Made by a program: the position numbers and the translations under genes
From: Micromonospora sp. WMMD812
GTDB lineage: Bacteria > Actinomycetota > Actinomycetes > Mycobacteriales > Micromonosporaceae
DNA length: 64,000 bases
Assembly (NCBI RefSeq): GCF_027497215.1
Contig: NZ_CP114904.1
Coordinates: 806,001 to 870,000, forward strand
Reading direction: 5' to 3'
The notes under the pieces: model-generated
The model's database searches: none
Told to the model about the DNA's origin: nothing
What the model saw: only the letters and a program-made list of their open reading frames with translations
Shown here: piece by piece, positions 9,836-18,564 of the stretch
Layout: every line of letters starts with the position of its first letter
Numbering within the stretch: position 1 is the first letter of the stretch

Positions 9836-10594
9836 ATGCTCTCGCTGACCTGGTACGGGCACAGCACGGTGTGGATCGAGGATTCGGGCACCCGGTTGCT
9901 GACCGACCCGCTGCTGCGCAGCCGCCTCGCCCACCTGCGCCGCCGCCGTGGGCCCGTTCCGCGCCTGCCCGCCGCCCCGGACGCGGTGCTCGTCTCCCAC
10001 CTGCACGCCGACCACCTGGACTTCGCGTCCCTGCGACGGCTGCCCGCGCACACCCCTCTGGTGGTGCCGGCGGGCGCGGGGCGCCTGGTCCGCCGCGCGC
10101 TGCGCGCCGGCGACGACCGGTGCGTCGAGGTGGCCGCCGGCGACCGGATCACGGTCGGGCGACTCACGATCACCGCCGTGCCCGCGGCCCACCACGGCGG
10201 CCGTGGCCCCTGGTCCCGGCACCAGGCGCCCGCGGTGGGCTACCTGGTCCACGGTCAGGCGACCACCTGGTTCGCCGGCGACACCGGCCTCTTCGACGAG
10301 ATGGCCAAGCTGGGGCCGCTCGACCTGGCACTGGTCCCGGTCGGCGGGTGGGGGCCCACCCTCGGCCCCGGTCACCTCGACCCGGCCGACGCGGCCGAGG
10401 CGGTCCGCCGCGCCGCGGCGGCGTGGGCGGTGCCAGTCCACTTCGGCACCTTCTGGCCGATCGGCTGCGACCGGATCCGGCCCGACCGTTTCCTCCGGCC
10501 GGGGGACGACTTCGCCCGCCACGCCAGAGCGGTCGCGCCCGGCACGCGGGTACGCGTGCTGCGACCGGGCGAGTCCTTCGCGATGCGACCGTGA
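9836..10594 (+). CDS. Metallo-beta-lactamase-fold hydrolase (UlaG/NAPE-PLD-like)
   Basis: 252 residues from ATG at 9836. It has the metal-binding motif SHLHADHLD (about residues 57-65), further histidines in PAAHHGGRGPW, aspartate in WFAGDTGLFD and a C-terminal VPVHFGTF, the pattern of UlaG-like or NAPE-PLD-like metallohydrolases. The substrate cannot be read. The ATG begins at the conserved MLSLTWYGHS strand; the upstream open extension lacks family features. Its stop overlaps the GTG of the DedA gene, so the two are co-transcribed. Confidence 0.85.
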   Translation: MLSLTWYGHSTVWIEDSGTRLLTDPLLRSRLAHLRRRRGPVPRLPAAPDAVLVSHLHADHLDFASLRRLPAHTPLVVPAGAGRLVRRALRAGDDRCVEVAAGDRITVGRLTITAVPAAHHGGRGPWSRHQAPAVGYLVHGQATTWFAGDTGLFDEMAKLGPLDLALVPVGGWGPTLGPGHLDPADAAEAVRRAAAAWAVPVHFGTFWPIGCDRIRPDRFLRPGDDFARHARAVAPGTRVRVLRPGESFAMRP

Positions 10595-11172
10595 CGGCGA
10601 CCCTCGGCGCGCTGGGCTGGCTGATCGTCGTCGTGCTGTTCGGCGCTCTGGTGCCGGTGGTGCCGACCGGGGCGGCGGTCAGCGGAGCCGCCGCCCTCGC
10701 CGCCCACCAGGATCCGGCGACCGTGGTCCTCGTCGTGCTCGCCGGCGCGGTGGGGGCGTACGTCGGCGACCTCGCGGTCTACCTCGTCCTCCACTGGGGC
10801 GGTGAGCGCATCGCCCGACGGCTGCGCTGGCTGCGTGACCCGCAACGCTTCGAGCGGGTGACGGCGCGGGTCCGCGAGGGTCGGGTCTCGATGCTGCTGG
10901 TGTCCCGGCTGATCCCGGGCGGCCGGCTGCCGGTGTTGCTCGCCGCGGCGGTGTCCGGGCTGGCCCGGCAGCGCTTCGCCGTGCTCAACGCGCCCGCCAG
11001 CCTCGCCTGGTCGGCGCTCTATGCCGCGATCGGCGTCCTCGGCCGCGCCATCTTCCCCCAGCCCTGGCAGAGCGTCGTCGCCGCGATCCTGCTCGTCGTG
11101 CTGATCAGCCAGGGCCTGAGCTGGGTGAGCCGGCGCCGGACGGCGCCCGTTCACCCTCCGGCCGCACGGTGA
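10591..11172 (+). CDS. DedA/SNARE-associated family membrane protein
   Basis: 193 residues, with five or so hydrophobic segments. The DedA core is visible: a VPVVPTGAAVSGAAALAA re-entrant region near residue 25 and the SRLIPGGRLPVLLAAAVSG segment near residue 105, which corresponds to the conserved F/YxR-xP-G-R motif. DedA proteins are implicated in lipid carrier or phospholipid flipping and proton-motive-force homeostasis. GTG at 10591 overlaps the upstream stop. The 3' end overlaps the converging phosphodiesterase gene by 68 bp. Confidence 0.83.
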   Translation: MTATLGALGWLIVVVLFGALVPVVPTGAAVSGAAALAAHQDPATVVLVVLAGAVGAYVGDLAVYLVLHWGGERIARRLRWLRDPQRFERVTARVREGRVSMLLVSRLIPGGRLPVLLAAAVSGLARQRFAVLNAPASLAWSALYAAIGVLGRAIFPQPWQSVVAAILLVVLISQGLSWVSRRRTAPVHPPAAR

Positions 11173-13531
11173 CCGGATCCGGCCCGCCCGGCTGGGCACG
11201 CCGCGGGTCGGGAAGCGCGTTCCGGTCGTGGCCGTCCGGGGTGCGGGCCACGCCGCCGGGCGGTACGTCGCCGGCGGGGTCGTCGGGCCGGCGCAGGCCG
11301 AGCCGGCGCAGCCACGTGAGCAACTGACGGTGCACCGCGTCCGGGCCGACCAGGTCCGCGTCCTGCGGCCAGTGCGCGGGATGGATGAGCAGGGCGTCCG
11401 TCTGCCAGCCGCCCAGCCCACCGTGGCAGCCGACCAACTCCTCGAAGGCCGCCACCTCGTCCAGGCTGGGGTCCACGGTGCTGATCACCACCAGGTCGCC
11501 CACGTGGTCCATCCCCTGGTGGCGCAGCAGGTCCTGACGCGCGTGCGGCCCGTACGGGGCCAGCGGGTCGTCCCCGTCGACCCGCCCGTCGCGGAGAACG
11601 TGGCGCCCGCGTGGGCCGAGCGCCACCGGCCCGGCGGCCGAGTCGACGACCACCAGCCCGACACCCGGATGTGCGGTCAGTCCGTCGATCAACCCCGGCA
11701 CGACGGCGTCGATCCGTTCCCGGGTGAGCTTCCCCGGATGGCGGGGCAGGTAGATCATCGCGAGGTTTCCGGAGGCCACGACCACGGTCTCCGGGTCGGC
11801 ACGGGTCGCCGCGTCCTCCTCGCGCTCGGCCGGCCCGAGGGTGACCTCGCCCCCCTCCGAGCGTCCCCGTACGGCCGCGCGGGTGGCGGCCCCGGCCATC
11901 CCACCCCGGCCCGCCACCTCGGTGAGCAGCGTGTTGACTCGGCTCCACTGCTCGACGCGCCCGTCCGCCGCGGCACCCGCCGCGCCCCTTGCGGCGACGC
12001 TCTCCATGCCCCGGGCGGTGACGGCGCTGTTCCGGCCGTTCGGCGCCGGTGGCTGCGCCGGCGGCGTGGCGAGGCGGCTGACCACCTGCGCCAGCGTCTC
12101 GCCGTACCGCTGGCGGAATGTGGCGCCCTGGCTCTGCCCGTGGTCGCTCAGCACGACCAGGTGGTAGCGCCGCGCGGCCTCGCCGGCCAGCCGTTGCAGG
12201 ACGCCGAGTGTGTGGTCGAGCGCCTCGAGAGCCGCCATCGCCTCCGGGCGCGCCGGCCCGGCGTGGTGGGCGACCTCGTCGTAGTCGACGAAGTCGCAGA
12301 AGATGACCGGCGCGCCGCGGGCCATCTGCTCGGCGATGAGCGACACGTTGAGGTCGTTGAGCAGGCTGGCCAGCGGACGCAGCGCCAGGTACGAGCCGCC
12401 CCGGTCCCCGCGGGGCTGCACCCCACGCATCCGCTGCCGCCGTCCCTCGTGCAACTCGCGGAGCACCTGCCCCGCGCCCAGCACGACCGTGCGGGCGAAC
12501 CCGTACGGGCTGGTCATGAAGGCCGCGTAGCCGGGGGTGAAGCGGCCGGGGAGCCCGGCGCGGCTCACCGTGAGCAGGCTGGTGGGGGCGTCACCGGAGA
12601 ACGCCGTGCTGATGCTGACCCCGCCGTCGCGCAGCAGCCCCTGCCCGGTGGACAGGCGCCGTTCGATCTCGGCGGCGTCCCGGGGCCGGCTGGTCACCAC
12701 CAGCCGGCCGGTCGCGCGCGAGCCGTCAGCGGTCGCGCTCGCCTTCTCGTACCAGCGATAGGCCGGCACCCGGCCGAACTCGCCGTGCAGCAGACCGGCC
12801 TGGGCGGCGGGGGTGGTCGCCGGCAGGCCGGTGTGCCAGCGGGTCATCCGGTGGCTGCGGGAGCGCAGCCACCCGCCGATGGTCGGGAGGTTCCCGGCCC
12901 GCACGGCCCACTGCAGCAGCGGAGCGGCCACCCCGTCGAGCTGGATGACGAGTAGCCCGTCGGAGGGCGGCACGTCGGGCGGCGCGGCCGCGGCCTCGCG
13001 CCGGCGCCAGGCCGGGCGATCGCGCCGGTCCGGCGACCGCCGCACCCGGCTCATCAGCCGCAGCATCTCGCTCACGAACGTGTCGTCGGTGCCGGCGTCG
13101 GCCAGCCAGTTGACGATCGCGGCGAGCGCCACGGCGAGCCACGCGGCGACGAACGCGACGCCGAACCCGGCGACGTGTGCCTCGGGGTCGAGGCGCAACG
13201 CCACGTACAGGACGACGGCCTGCACACCCACGCCGATGGCGAGGGCGCCGAGCCCGCCGAGCGCCGTGGCCAGGGCCAGCAGCAGCGGGCGCAGCACCGC
13301 GCCGACGCCGGTGACCAGGGCGACCAGCCACAGCATCGCGACCAGGCCGCTGGCGGTGACCCCGGGCAGCAGCCACAGCGTCGTGGCGAGCACCACGAAC
13401 GAGGTCGCCATGCTGCGCAGCAGCGCGCGGATCCGCGCGACGGTGGGCCGGTAGTCGCGCAGCATCCGCACGCCGACGCGGACGGGCTCGGGCAGCGCGC
13501 GCCGCGCGTCGGCCTCCGGCTGCGGATCCAT
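11105..13531 (-). CDS. Membrane-anchored type I phosphodiesterase/alkaline-phosphatase superfamily protein
   Basis: 808 residues. Four hydrophobic helices (residues about 38-140, holin-like) are followed by a catalytic domain of the phosphodiesterase/nucleotide pyrophosphatase superfamily. Metal ligands are suggested by VIQLDGVAAP, DFVDYDEVAHHAG and LSDHGQSQG; the LPATTPAAQAG region may hold the nucleophilic threonine. The start ATG at 13531 gives MDPQPEADARR. The last 60 residues are a proline/arginine-rich tail overlapping dedA on the other strand. It may act on lipid or cell-surface phosphodiesters (inference). Confidence 0.78.
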   Translation of the reverse strand: MDPQPEADARRALPEPVRVGVRMLRDYRPTVARIRALLRSMATSFVVLATTLWLLPGVTASGLVAMLWLVALVTGVGAVLRPLLLALATALGGLGALAIGVGVQAVVLYVALRLDPEAHVAGFGVAFVAAWLAVALAAIVNWLADAGTDDTFVSEMLRLMSRVRRSPDRRDRPAWRRREAAAAPPDVPPSDGLLVIQLDGVAAPLLQWAVRAGNLPTIGGWLRSRSHRMTRWHTGLPATTPAAQAGLLHGEFGRVPAYRWYEKASATADGSRATGRLVVTSRPRDAAEIERRLSTGQGLLRDGGVSISTAFSGDAPTSLLTVSRAGLPGRFTPGYAAFMTSPYGFARTVVLGAGQVLRELHEGRRQRMRGVQPRGDRGGSYLALRPLASLLNDLNVSLIAEQMARGAPVIFCDFVDYDEVAHHAGPARPEAMAALEALDHTLGVLQRLAGEAARRYHLVVLSDHGQSQGATFRQRYGETLAQVVSRLATPPAQPPAPNGRNSAVTARGMESVAARGAAGAAADGRVEQWSRVNTLLTEVAGRGGMAGAATRAAVRGRSEGGEVTLGPAEREEDAATRADPETVVVASGNLAMIYLPRHPGKLTRERIDAVVPGLIDGLTAHPGVGLVVVDSAAGPVALGPRGRHVLRDGRVDGDDPLAPYGPHARQDLLRHQGMDHVGDLVVISTVDPSLDEVAAFEELVGCHGGLGGWQTDALLIHPAHWPQDADLVGPDAVHRQLLTWLRRLGLRRPDDPAGDVPPGGVARTPDGHDRNALPDPRRAQPGGPDPVTVRPEGERAPSGAGSPSSGPG

Positions 13532-13662
13532 CACGCCACAATGCCACAGCGCCACCAACAAGATCTTTTGTCGTTGGCGTGGGTCACAGTGCGGGTGGAC
13601 GCGCCTCGGCGCCCCGTACGGTCGGCGCGACGGGCCGCCGAGCGACCCGCGCCGGGCACCCG

Positions 13663-14337
13663 TCAGCGCGCGGGCGCCGTGTCCGCGACCGGGGGTTTGC
13701 GGGCGGCGAGGCGTTCGATGACGCCCCGGGCGAACCGGTCGTGTCCCTCGACGGCCCAGCCCCACCCGCGGACCTGGTCCGCGGGGCGGCGGAGGAAGTG
13801 CTCACCGCCGAGCGGGACGGAGACCACCTCGGCGAGCCGTTGCCCGAGACGCAGCGGCCAGGCCGTCGCCGGCACGTGGTCGGCCAGCAGGAGCAGGCCG
13901 CCGGGACGCAGCACCCGACTCATCTCGCCGAGCGCCCGGCGCTCGTCGGGTATGGCGCACAGCGAGAACGTGCAGACCACCGTGTCGAAGGAGGCGTCGG
14001 GAAAGTCGAGGGCCTGCGCGTCGCCCAGCCGGAGGTCCACGTCGCGGCCCAGCTCGGCGGCCCGGTGCCGGGCGAGCGCCAGCATGCGCGGGCTCCACTC
14101 CACCGCGGTCAACCGCGCCTGCGACGGGTAGTACGGCAGGTTGAGGCCGGTGCCGACCGCCACCTCGAGCACATCCCCGACCGCCTTTGCGGCGATCCAG
14201 GGCCGGGTGTCGCGGAACAGGCGCCGGTCGGCGAAGCTCATCTGCCGGTCGTACGTGGGCGCTTGTCTGTCCCAGTAGCGGCGCAGCCGCCCCTGCCGAT
14301 CCGATGCCGCCACCGGAGACTCCCTCCCGTCGGTCAC
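13663..14337 (-). CDS. Class I SAM-dependent methyltransferase
   Basis: 224 residues with the Rossmann methyltransferase motifs: motif I VLEVAVGTGLNLPYY, the acidic residue in AVEWSPRML, motif II LGDAQALDFPDASFDTVVC and motif III RVLRPGGLLLLADH. It resembles the UbiE/COQ5 or phospholipid N-methyltransferase group. The substrate is not evident and no biosynthetic neighbours help. ATG start at 14337; it is followed 131 bp later, on the same strand, by the phosphodiesterase gene. Confidence 0.85.
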   Translation of the reverse strand: MTDGRESPVAASDRQGRLRRYWDRQAPTYDRQMSFADRRLFRDTRPWIAAKAVGDVLEVAVGTGLNLPYYPSQARLTAVEWSPRMLALARHRAAELGRDVDLRLGDAQALDFPDASFDTVVCTFSLCAIPDERRALGEMSRVLRPGGLLLLADHVPATAWPLRLGQRLAEVVSVPLGGEHFLRRPADQVRGWGWAVEGHDRFARGVIERLAARKPPVADTAPAR

Positions 14338-14591
14338 CTCCCCAAGTCTCCCGCCCGGCGCAACCCCGGCCGCGTCTCCCGTGGGGAGCTTGTGGTCATC
14401 GCGTTACACCCCGCCGACCGGTCCTCTATTGTCAGACTTGTTCGTGTTCTTGCGCTTCACGGCAATGGTCCGCACCGCCGGACCGGCCAGATCGAGGGCG
14501 ACCCCGCAGCCAGGGCCGGCTGCCACCGACGCGGTGAGCGACCGTCGTCGCGGACGCCGGCCCATGCGCCGACATACGGGGGTTGCCGCTC

Positions 14592-15878
14592 ATGGCCCAG
14601 ACCGCACCTGATCCGGGAACGTCCACGCCGACGCGGGGCCGGTGGAATCTGGTCGTCGCCGCGGTGCTGGTCCAGCTCGCGCTCGGCGCCGTGTACGCGT
14701 GGAGCGTGTTCAACAAGCCGCTCCAGCAGCAGTTCGGCTGGAGCAAGACCGAGGCGGTGCTGCCGTTCGAGGTAGCGATCGGCACGATCTTCATCGGCAG
14801 CCTGATCGGCGGCCGGATCCAGGACCGGCGCGGTCCGCGACCGGTGGCCCTGGGCGGCGGCGTGCTCTACGCCGTCGGCAACATGCTGGCGTCGCTCACC
14901 TCCGCGGAGGACCAGCTCTGGCTGCTGGTGCTCACCTACGGCGTGCTGGGCGGCATCGGCCTGGGAGCCGCGTACATCACGCCGATCGCGATGCTCGCGA
15001 AGTGGTTCCCGGACCGCCGGGGCCTGATCACCGGCATCGCCGTCGCCGGCTTCGGATTCGGCGCCGTGATCGTCGCGCCGGTGGCGAAGTCGCTGCTCAA
15101 CGGCACCGCCGACAAGACCAGCGTGTTCCTTCCGCTGGGCATCGCCTACCTGGTCGCGATCCTGCTCGGGGCGTCCCTCTTCCGGAATCCGCCGGCCGGG
15201 TACCAGGTGCCCGGGTTCACCCCGGCGGTCGGGGGCCGCGCCGTCGCCGGCACCCGCGTCTACACCCTGGGCGAGGCGCTGCGCACCCCGCAGTGGTACC
15301 TGCTCACCGCGATCCTCACCCTCAACGTGGCCTGCGGCATCGCGCTGATCTCCCAGGCCTCCGACGCCGCCGAGGCGATCACGGGGGCGAGCGCCGCGAC
15401 CGCGGCGACGCTGGTCGGCGTCTTCGGCCTGTTCAACGGCGCCGGCCGGGTGGCGTGGGCCTGGCTGTCCGACCGTACGGGCCGGATGCCGGCGTTCATC
15501 GGGATGCTGCTGCTGCAGGCGATCTGCTTCTTCATCCTGCCGCACGCGGCGGCGATCGGGCTGTTCGCCGTCCTCGCCGCGCTGGTCTACCTGGCGTACG
15601 GCGGGGGGTTCGGCACCATGCCGGCGACCGCCGCCGACTACTTCGGCACACCCAACGCCGGCGCCGTGTACGGTGCGATGATCGTCGCCTGGAGCATCGG
15701 GGGAGTGGTCGGGCCGCTGGTCACCGCGGTGCTCTACGAGGCAAGTGGCAACAGCTACACGTTGCCGTTCACGGTCATCGCGATCGTCGCCCTCGTCGGC
15801 CTGATCCTGCCGCCGATCACCCGGCTGCCCACCCGACCGGGCCGGCCGCGACCGCACAACGAGGTCACCGGCCCCTGA
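14592..15878 (+). CDS. OFA family MFS antiporter (oxalate/formate type)
   Basis: 428 residues and 12 predicted helices. The family signature appears at the N-terminus (QLALGAVYAWSVFNKPL), with RDRRG/PDRRGLITG loops after helices 2 and 4. OFA proteins exchange small carboxylates such as oxalate and formate; the actual substrate here is unknown. ATG at 14592 is preferred over the TTG 9 bp upstream. The 254-bp upstream gap contains a TTGTCA-like -35 candidate but no clear -10. An inverted repeat after the stop serves as terminator. Confidence 0.85.
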   Translation: MAQTAPDPGTSTPTRGRWNLVVAAVLVQLALGAVYAWSVFNKPLQQQFGWSKTEAVLPFEVAIGTIFIGSLIGGRIQDRRGPRPVALGGGVLYAVGNMLASLTSAEDQLWLLVLTYGVLGGIGLGAAYITPIAMLAKWFPDRRGLITGIAVAGFGFGAVIVAPVAKSLLNGTADKTSVFLPLGIAYLVAILLGASLFRNPPAGYQVPGFTPAVGGRAVAGTRVYTLGEALRTPQWYLLTAILTLNVACGIALISQASDAAEAITGASAATAATLVGVFGLFNGAGRVAWAWLSDRTGRMPAFIGMLLLQAICFFILPHAAAIGLFAVLAALVYLAYGGGFGTMPATAADYFGTPNAGAVYGAMIVAWSIGGVVGPLVTAVLYEASGNSYTLPFTVIAIVALVGLILPPITRLPTRPGRPRPHNEVTGP

Positions 15879-15885
15879 GCCGGGT

Positions 15886-15920
15886 CGGGTCGTCCCGCCG
15901 CGCCGCTCGCGGACGACCCG
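15886..15920 (+). terminator. Stem-loop after the OFA antiporter gene
   Basis: CGGGTCGTCC at 15886-15895 pairs perfectly with GGACGACCCG at 15911-15920 across a 15-base loop, 8 bp after the stop codon. There is no U tract, as is common in actinomycetes. Confidence 0.5.
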
Positions 15921-15993
15921 GACCGGCGCCGGCAGGCCGGACCGCCACACGATGCCCGGACGGCGCTCTTACCGACCTCGAACATTGATGCTC

Positions 15994-15999
15994 TAGCGT
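15994..15999 (+). promoter_or_regulatory. -10 box (TAGCGT) before the DUF1800 gene
   Basis: TAGCGT ends 8 bp before the ATG at 16008 with no ribosome site between, consistent with a leaderless transcript for the DUF1800-DUF1501 pair. Confidence 0.4.
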
Positions 16000-16007
16000 C
16001 GGATCAC

Positions 16008-17309
16008 ATGACTGAGCGCGAAGCGGTGGCGCACCTGCTGCGTCGGGCGACGTTCGGGCCGACCGCCGACGAGGTGGACACGGCCGAACGCGAGGGCGTC
16101 GGCCGTACGCTCGACCGGCTGCTGACGCCGACCGATCCGGACGCGGGTGCGGCGGCGACCCCGCCCCCGGCGCTCGGACCGGACCCCGCGGCGCAGCTCG
16201 ACAAGGGGGCGACCCGCGAACAACGCCAACAGGCCAACCAGAAGCGCCGGGAGCAGGTGACCCGACTGACCGACTGGTGGCTGGGGCGGATGGCGGCGGC
16301 CGACCACCAGCTGTCCGAGAAGCTGCTCTTCTTCTGGCACGGGCACTGGGCGACCAGCGTGCAGAAGGTCCGCTCCGCTCCGCTGATGCTGCGCCAACTG
16401 GAGACGTTGCGACGGCTGGGCCGCGGCCCGCTGACACCGCTCGTCGACGCGATGGTCCGGGACCCGGCCCTGATCCTCTGGCTGGACGGGCAGAAGAACA
16501 CCCGCCGAGCGCCCAACGAGAACCTGGCCCGGGAGCTGATGGAGCTGTTCACCCTGGGCGTCGGCGGCGGCTACACCGAGGCGGACGTCAAGGAGGGCGC
16601 CCGGGCGCTCACCGGCTGGGCGGTGGACCGCCGCACCGGGACGGCCCGGTTCGAACCGCGCCGCCACGACGCCGGCCCGAAGACGATCCTCGGCCAGCGG
16701 GAGGCCTTCGACGCCGGGTCGTACGCGCGGTTGCTCGCCACCCGGCCCGAGGCGGCGCGGTTCGTCGCCGGCCGGCTCTGGTTCCGCTTCGCCGGCCCGC
16801 ACGTGCCGGCCCCCAACGATCTCGCCGGCGCGGACACGATCGCCACGCTGCGCCGGATCCTCACCGCGCCGGACTTCGCGCAGACCCGCGACACCCTGGT
16901 CAAGCAGCCGGTGGAGTGGCTGGTCGGCGCGGCGCGGCAGCTCGGCGTCCGCCCGTCGGCGCTGCCCGAGCAGAACCGCCGCCGGCTGCTGGCGGGGTTG
17001 AACGCGCTCGACCAGGTGCCGCTGCGCCCGCCGAGCGTCGGCGGATGGCCGGCGGGAAACGCCTGGCTCACCACCTCGTCGCTGCAGGCCCGGCTCCGGG
17101 CGGCCGACGTCCTGGCCGCCGCCGCGACGCCGGCCGTGCTGGCCCGGCTGAACGCCGCGCCACCCGAGGGCAGACCCGACGCGCTGGCCCGGCTGCTCGT
17201 GGTCGACCGGTGGAGTGACCGCACCCGGGCCGCGCTGACGCCGTTGGCCGGCGAACCACGCCGACTGATCGTGGCCGGCCTGGTCAGTCCCGAGTACTCG
17301 GTCAGCTGA
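16008..17309 (+). CDS. DUF1800 family protein
   Basis: 433 residues. The family is recognised by the N-terminal HLLRRATFGPTADEV segment, the central FFWHGHWATS and NENLARELMELFTLG with YTEADVKEGARALTGW, and the C-terminal PPSVGGWPAGNAWL. DUF1800 proteins are nearly always paired with a DUF1501 partner, as here 13 bp downstream; their biochemical role is not established, though export and cell-surface or capsule-related roles are suspected. No signal peptide is seen on this one. Confidence 0.87.
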   Translation: MTEREAVAHLLRRATFGPTADEVDTAEREGVGRTLDRLLTPTDPDAGAAATPPPALGPDPAAQLDKGATREQRQQANQKRREQVTRLTDWWLGRMAAADHQLSEKLLFFWHGHWATSVQKVRSAPLMLRQLETLRRLGRGPLTPLVDAMVRDPALILWLDGQKNTRRAPNENLARELMELFTLGVGGGYTEADVKEGARALTGWAVDRRTGTARFEPRRHDAGPKTILGQREAFDAGSYARLLATRPEAARFVAGRLWFRFAGPHVPAPNDLAGADTIATLRRILTAPDFAQTRDTLVKQPVEWLVGAARQLGVRPSALPEQNRRRLLAGLNALDQVPLRPPSVGGWPAGNAWLTTSSLQARLRAADVLAAAATPAVLARLNAAPPEGRPDALARLLVVDRWSDRTRAALTPLAGEPRRLIVAGLVSPEYSVS

Positions 17310-17322
17310 GGAGGAGAGCGCA

Positions 17323-18564
17323 GTGGACGTCCTGACCCGACGACGGTTCCTCGTCGCGAGCGGCGTGGTCGGCGCGACCGCCCTGGCCGCCGGAGCCGCC
17401 GCATACCGGCTGGAGGACCTGCTCGCCACCGCCGGTGACCGGGACCCCGAGGCCCGGACCCTGGTGCTGGTGACGCTCTACGGCGGCAACGACGGACTGA
17501 ACACCGTCATCCCGTACGCCGACCCGGCCTACCACGCCGCACGCCCGGAGCTGGCGTACCGGGCCGAGGAGGTCAAGCGCCTCGACGACGAGGTCGGCCT
17601 CAACCCGGCCCTGGCCGGACTGCACCGCCTGCACGACGCGGGGCGGCTCGCGGTGGTCCGGGGCGTCGGCTACCCGAAGCCGGACCGCAGCCACTTCCGG
17701 TCGATGGACATCTGGCACACCGCCCAGCCGGACCGCCCGGGCACCACCGGCTGGCTGGGCCGGTGGCTCGACGGCGCCGGCGGGGATCCGCGGCTGGCGG
17801 TCTCGTTCGAGCCGGCGTTGCCGCCCCTGCTGGCCGGCGAGCGCAGCGCCGGAGCGTCGGTGCAGGTGACCGGGCGGAAGGCCGCCAAGGGACTGTCCGA
17901 CGAGACCCTCGCCGCGTTCGCCGCGGCCGCGCCCGACGAGTCGCCGGCCCGGGCCCGCGCGGCCACCTGCTTCGCGGACCTGCGGTCGGTCGACGCGATG
18001 ATCCGCGAGGTACGCGATGCCGACGGCGCCGAGGAACAGGAGCAGGACGGCGGGGCGGAACCGGCGACCGCGACCGGTGGTGCGCGTACCCCGCTCGACG
18101 CCCAGCTGGACCTGGTCGCCCAGTGCGTCGAGGCCGGGGTGTCGACCCGGGTCTTCTCGGTGTCCCTCGGTGGGTTCGACACCCACGCCGACGAGCGGCA
18201 GCTCCAGGAGGTGCTGCTCGGGCAGGTGGACCGCGCCCTGAGCGGGTTCGCCGACCGGATGGCACGGACCGAGGCCGGCCGGAAGGTCGTGGTGGCCGTC
18301 TACTCGGAGTTCGGCCGCCGGGTCCGTGCCAACGCCTCGGACGGCACCGACCACGGCACCGCGTCCAACGTCCTGCTGCTCGGAGCGGGGGTACGCGGCG
18401 GGGTGCGCGGTGCCGCGCCCAGCCTCACCGACCTCGACGACGGCGACCTGAAGTTCACCACCGACTTCCGGGACGTCTACGCCACGCTGCTGGAGCGGGT
18501 GCTGGACACCGACCCGGGGACGATTCTCGCCGACTGGCGCGGTCGCCTCACCGGCGTCCTCTGA
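17323..18564 (+). CDS. DUF1501 family exported protein (Tat signal)
   Basis: 413 residues. The N-terminus has a twin-arginine leader (LTRRRFLVASGVVGATALAAGAAA), so it is probably exported folded. The alkaline-phosphatase/sulfatase-like DUF1501 core shows YGGNDGLNTVIPYAD, DRSHFRSMDIWHTA, SLGGFDTHADE and YSEFGRRVRANASDGTDHGT, where the acidic and histidine residues could bind metal. GTG at 17323 follows a strong AGGAGGAG site. It forms an operon with DUF1800 and ends at a strong hairpin. Confidence 0.88.
   Translation: MDVLTRRRFLVASGVVGATALAAGAAAYRLEDLLATAGDRDPEARTLVLVTLYGGNDGLNTVIPYADPAYHAARPELAYRAEEVKRLDDEVGLNPALAGLHRLHDAGRLAVVRGVGYPKPDRSHFRSMDIWHTAQPDRPGTTGWLGRWLDGAGGDPRLAVSFEPALPPLLAGERSAGASVQVTGRKAAKGLSDETLAAFAAAAPDESPARARAATCFADLRSVDAMIREVRDADGAEEQEQDGGAEPATATGGARTPLDAQLDLVAQCVEAGVSTRVFSVSLGGFDTHADERQLQEVLLGQVDRALSGFADRMARTEAGRKVVVAVYSEFGRRVRANASDGTDHGTASNVLLLGAGVRGGVRGAAPSLTDLDDGDLKFTTDFRDVYATLLERVLDTDPGTILADWRGRLTGVL

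Noticed and set aside
14381..14611. A 76-codon frame upstream of the OFA antiporter
   Set aside because: No ribosome site, Arg/Pro-rich composition and overlap with the antiporter start; more likely leader DNA.
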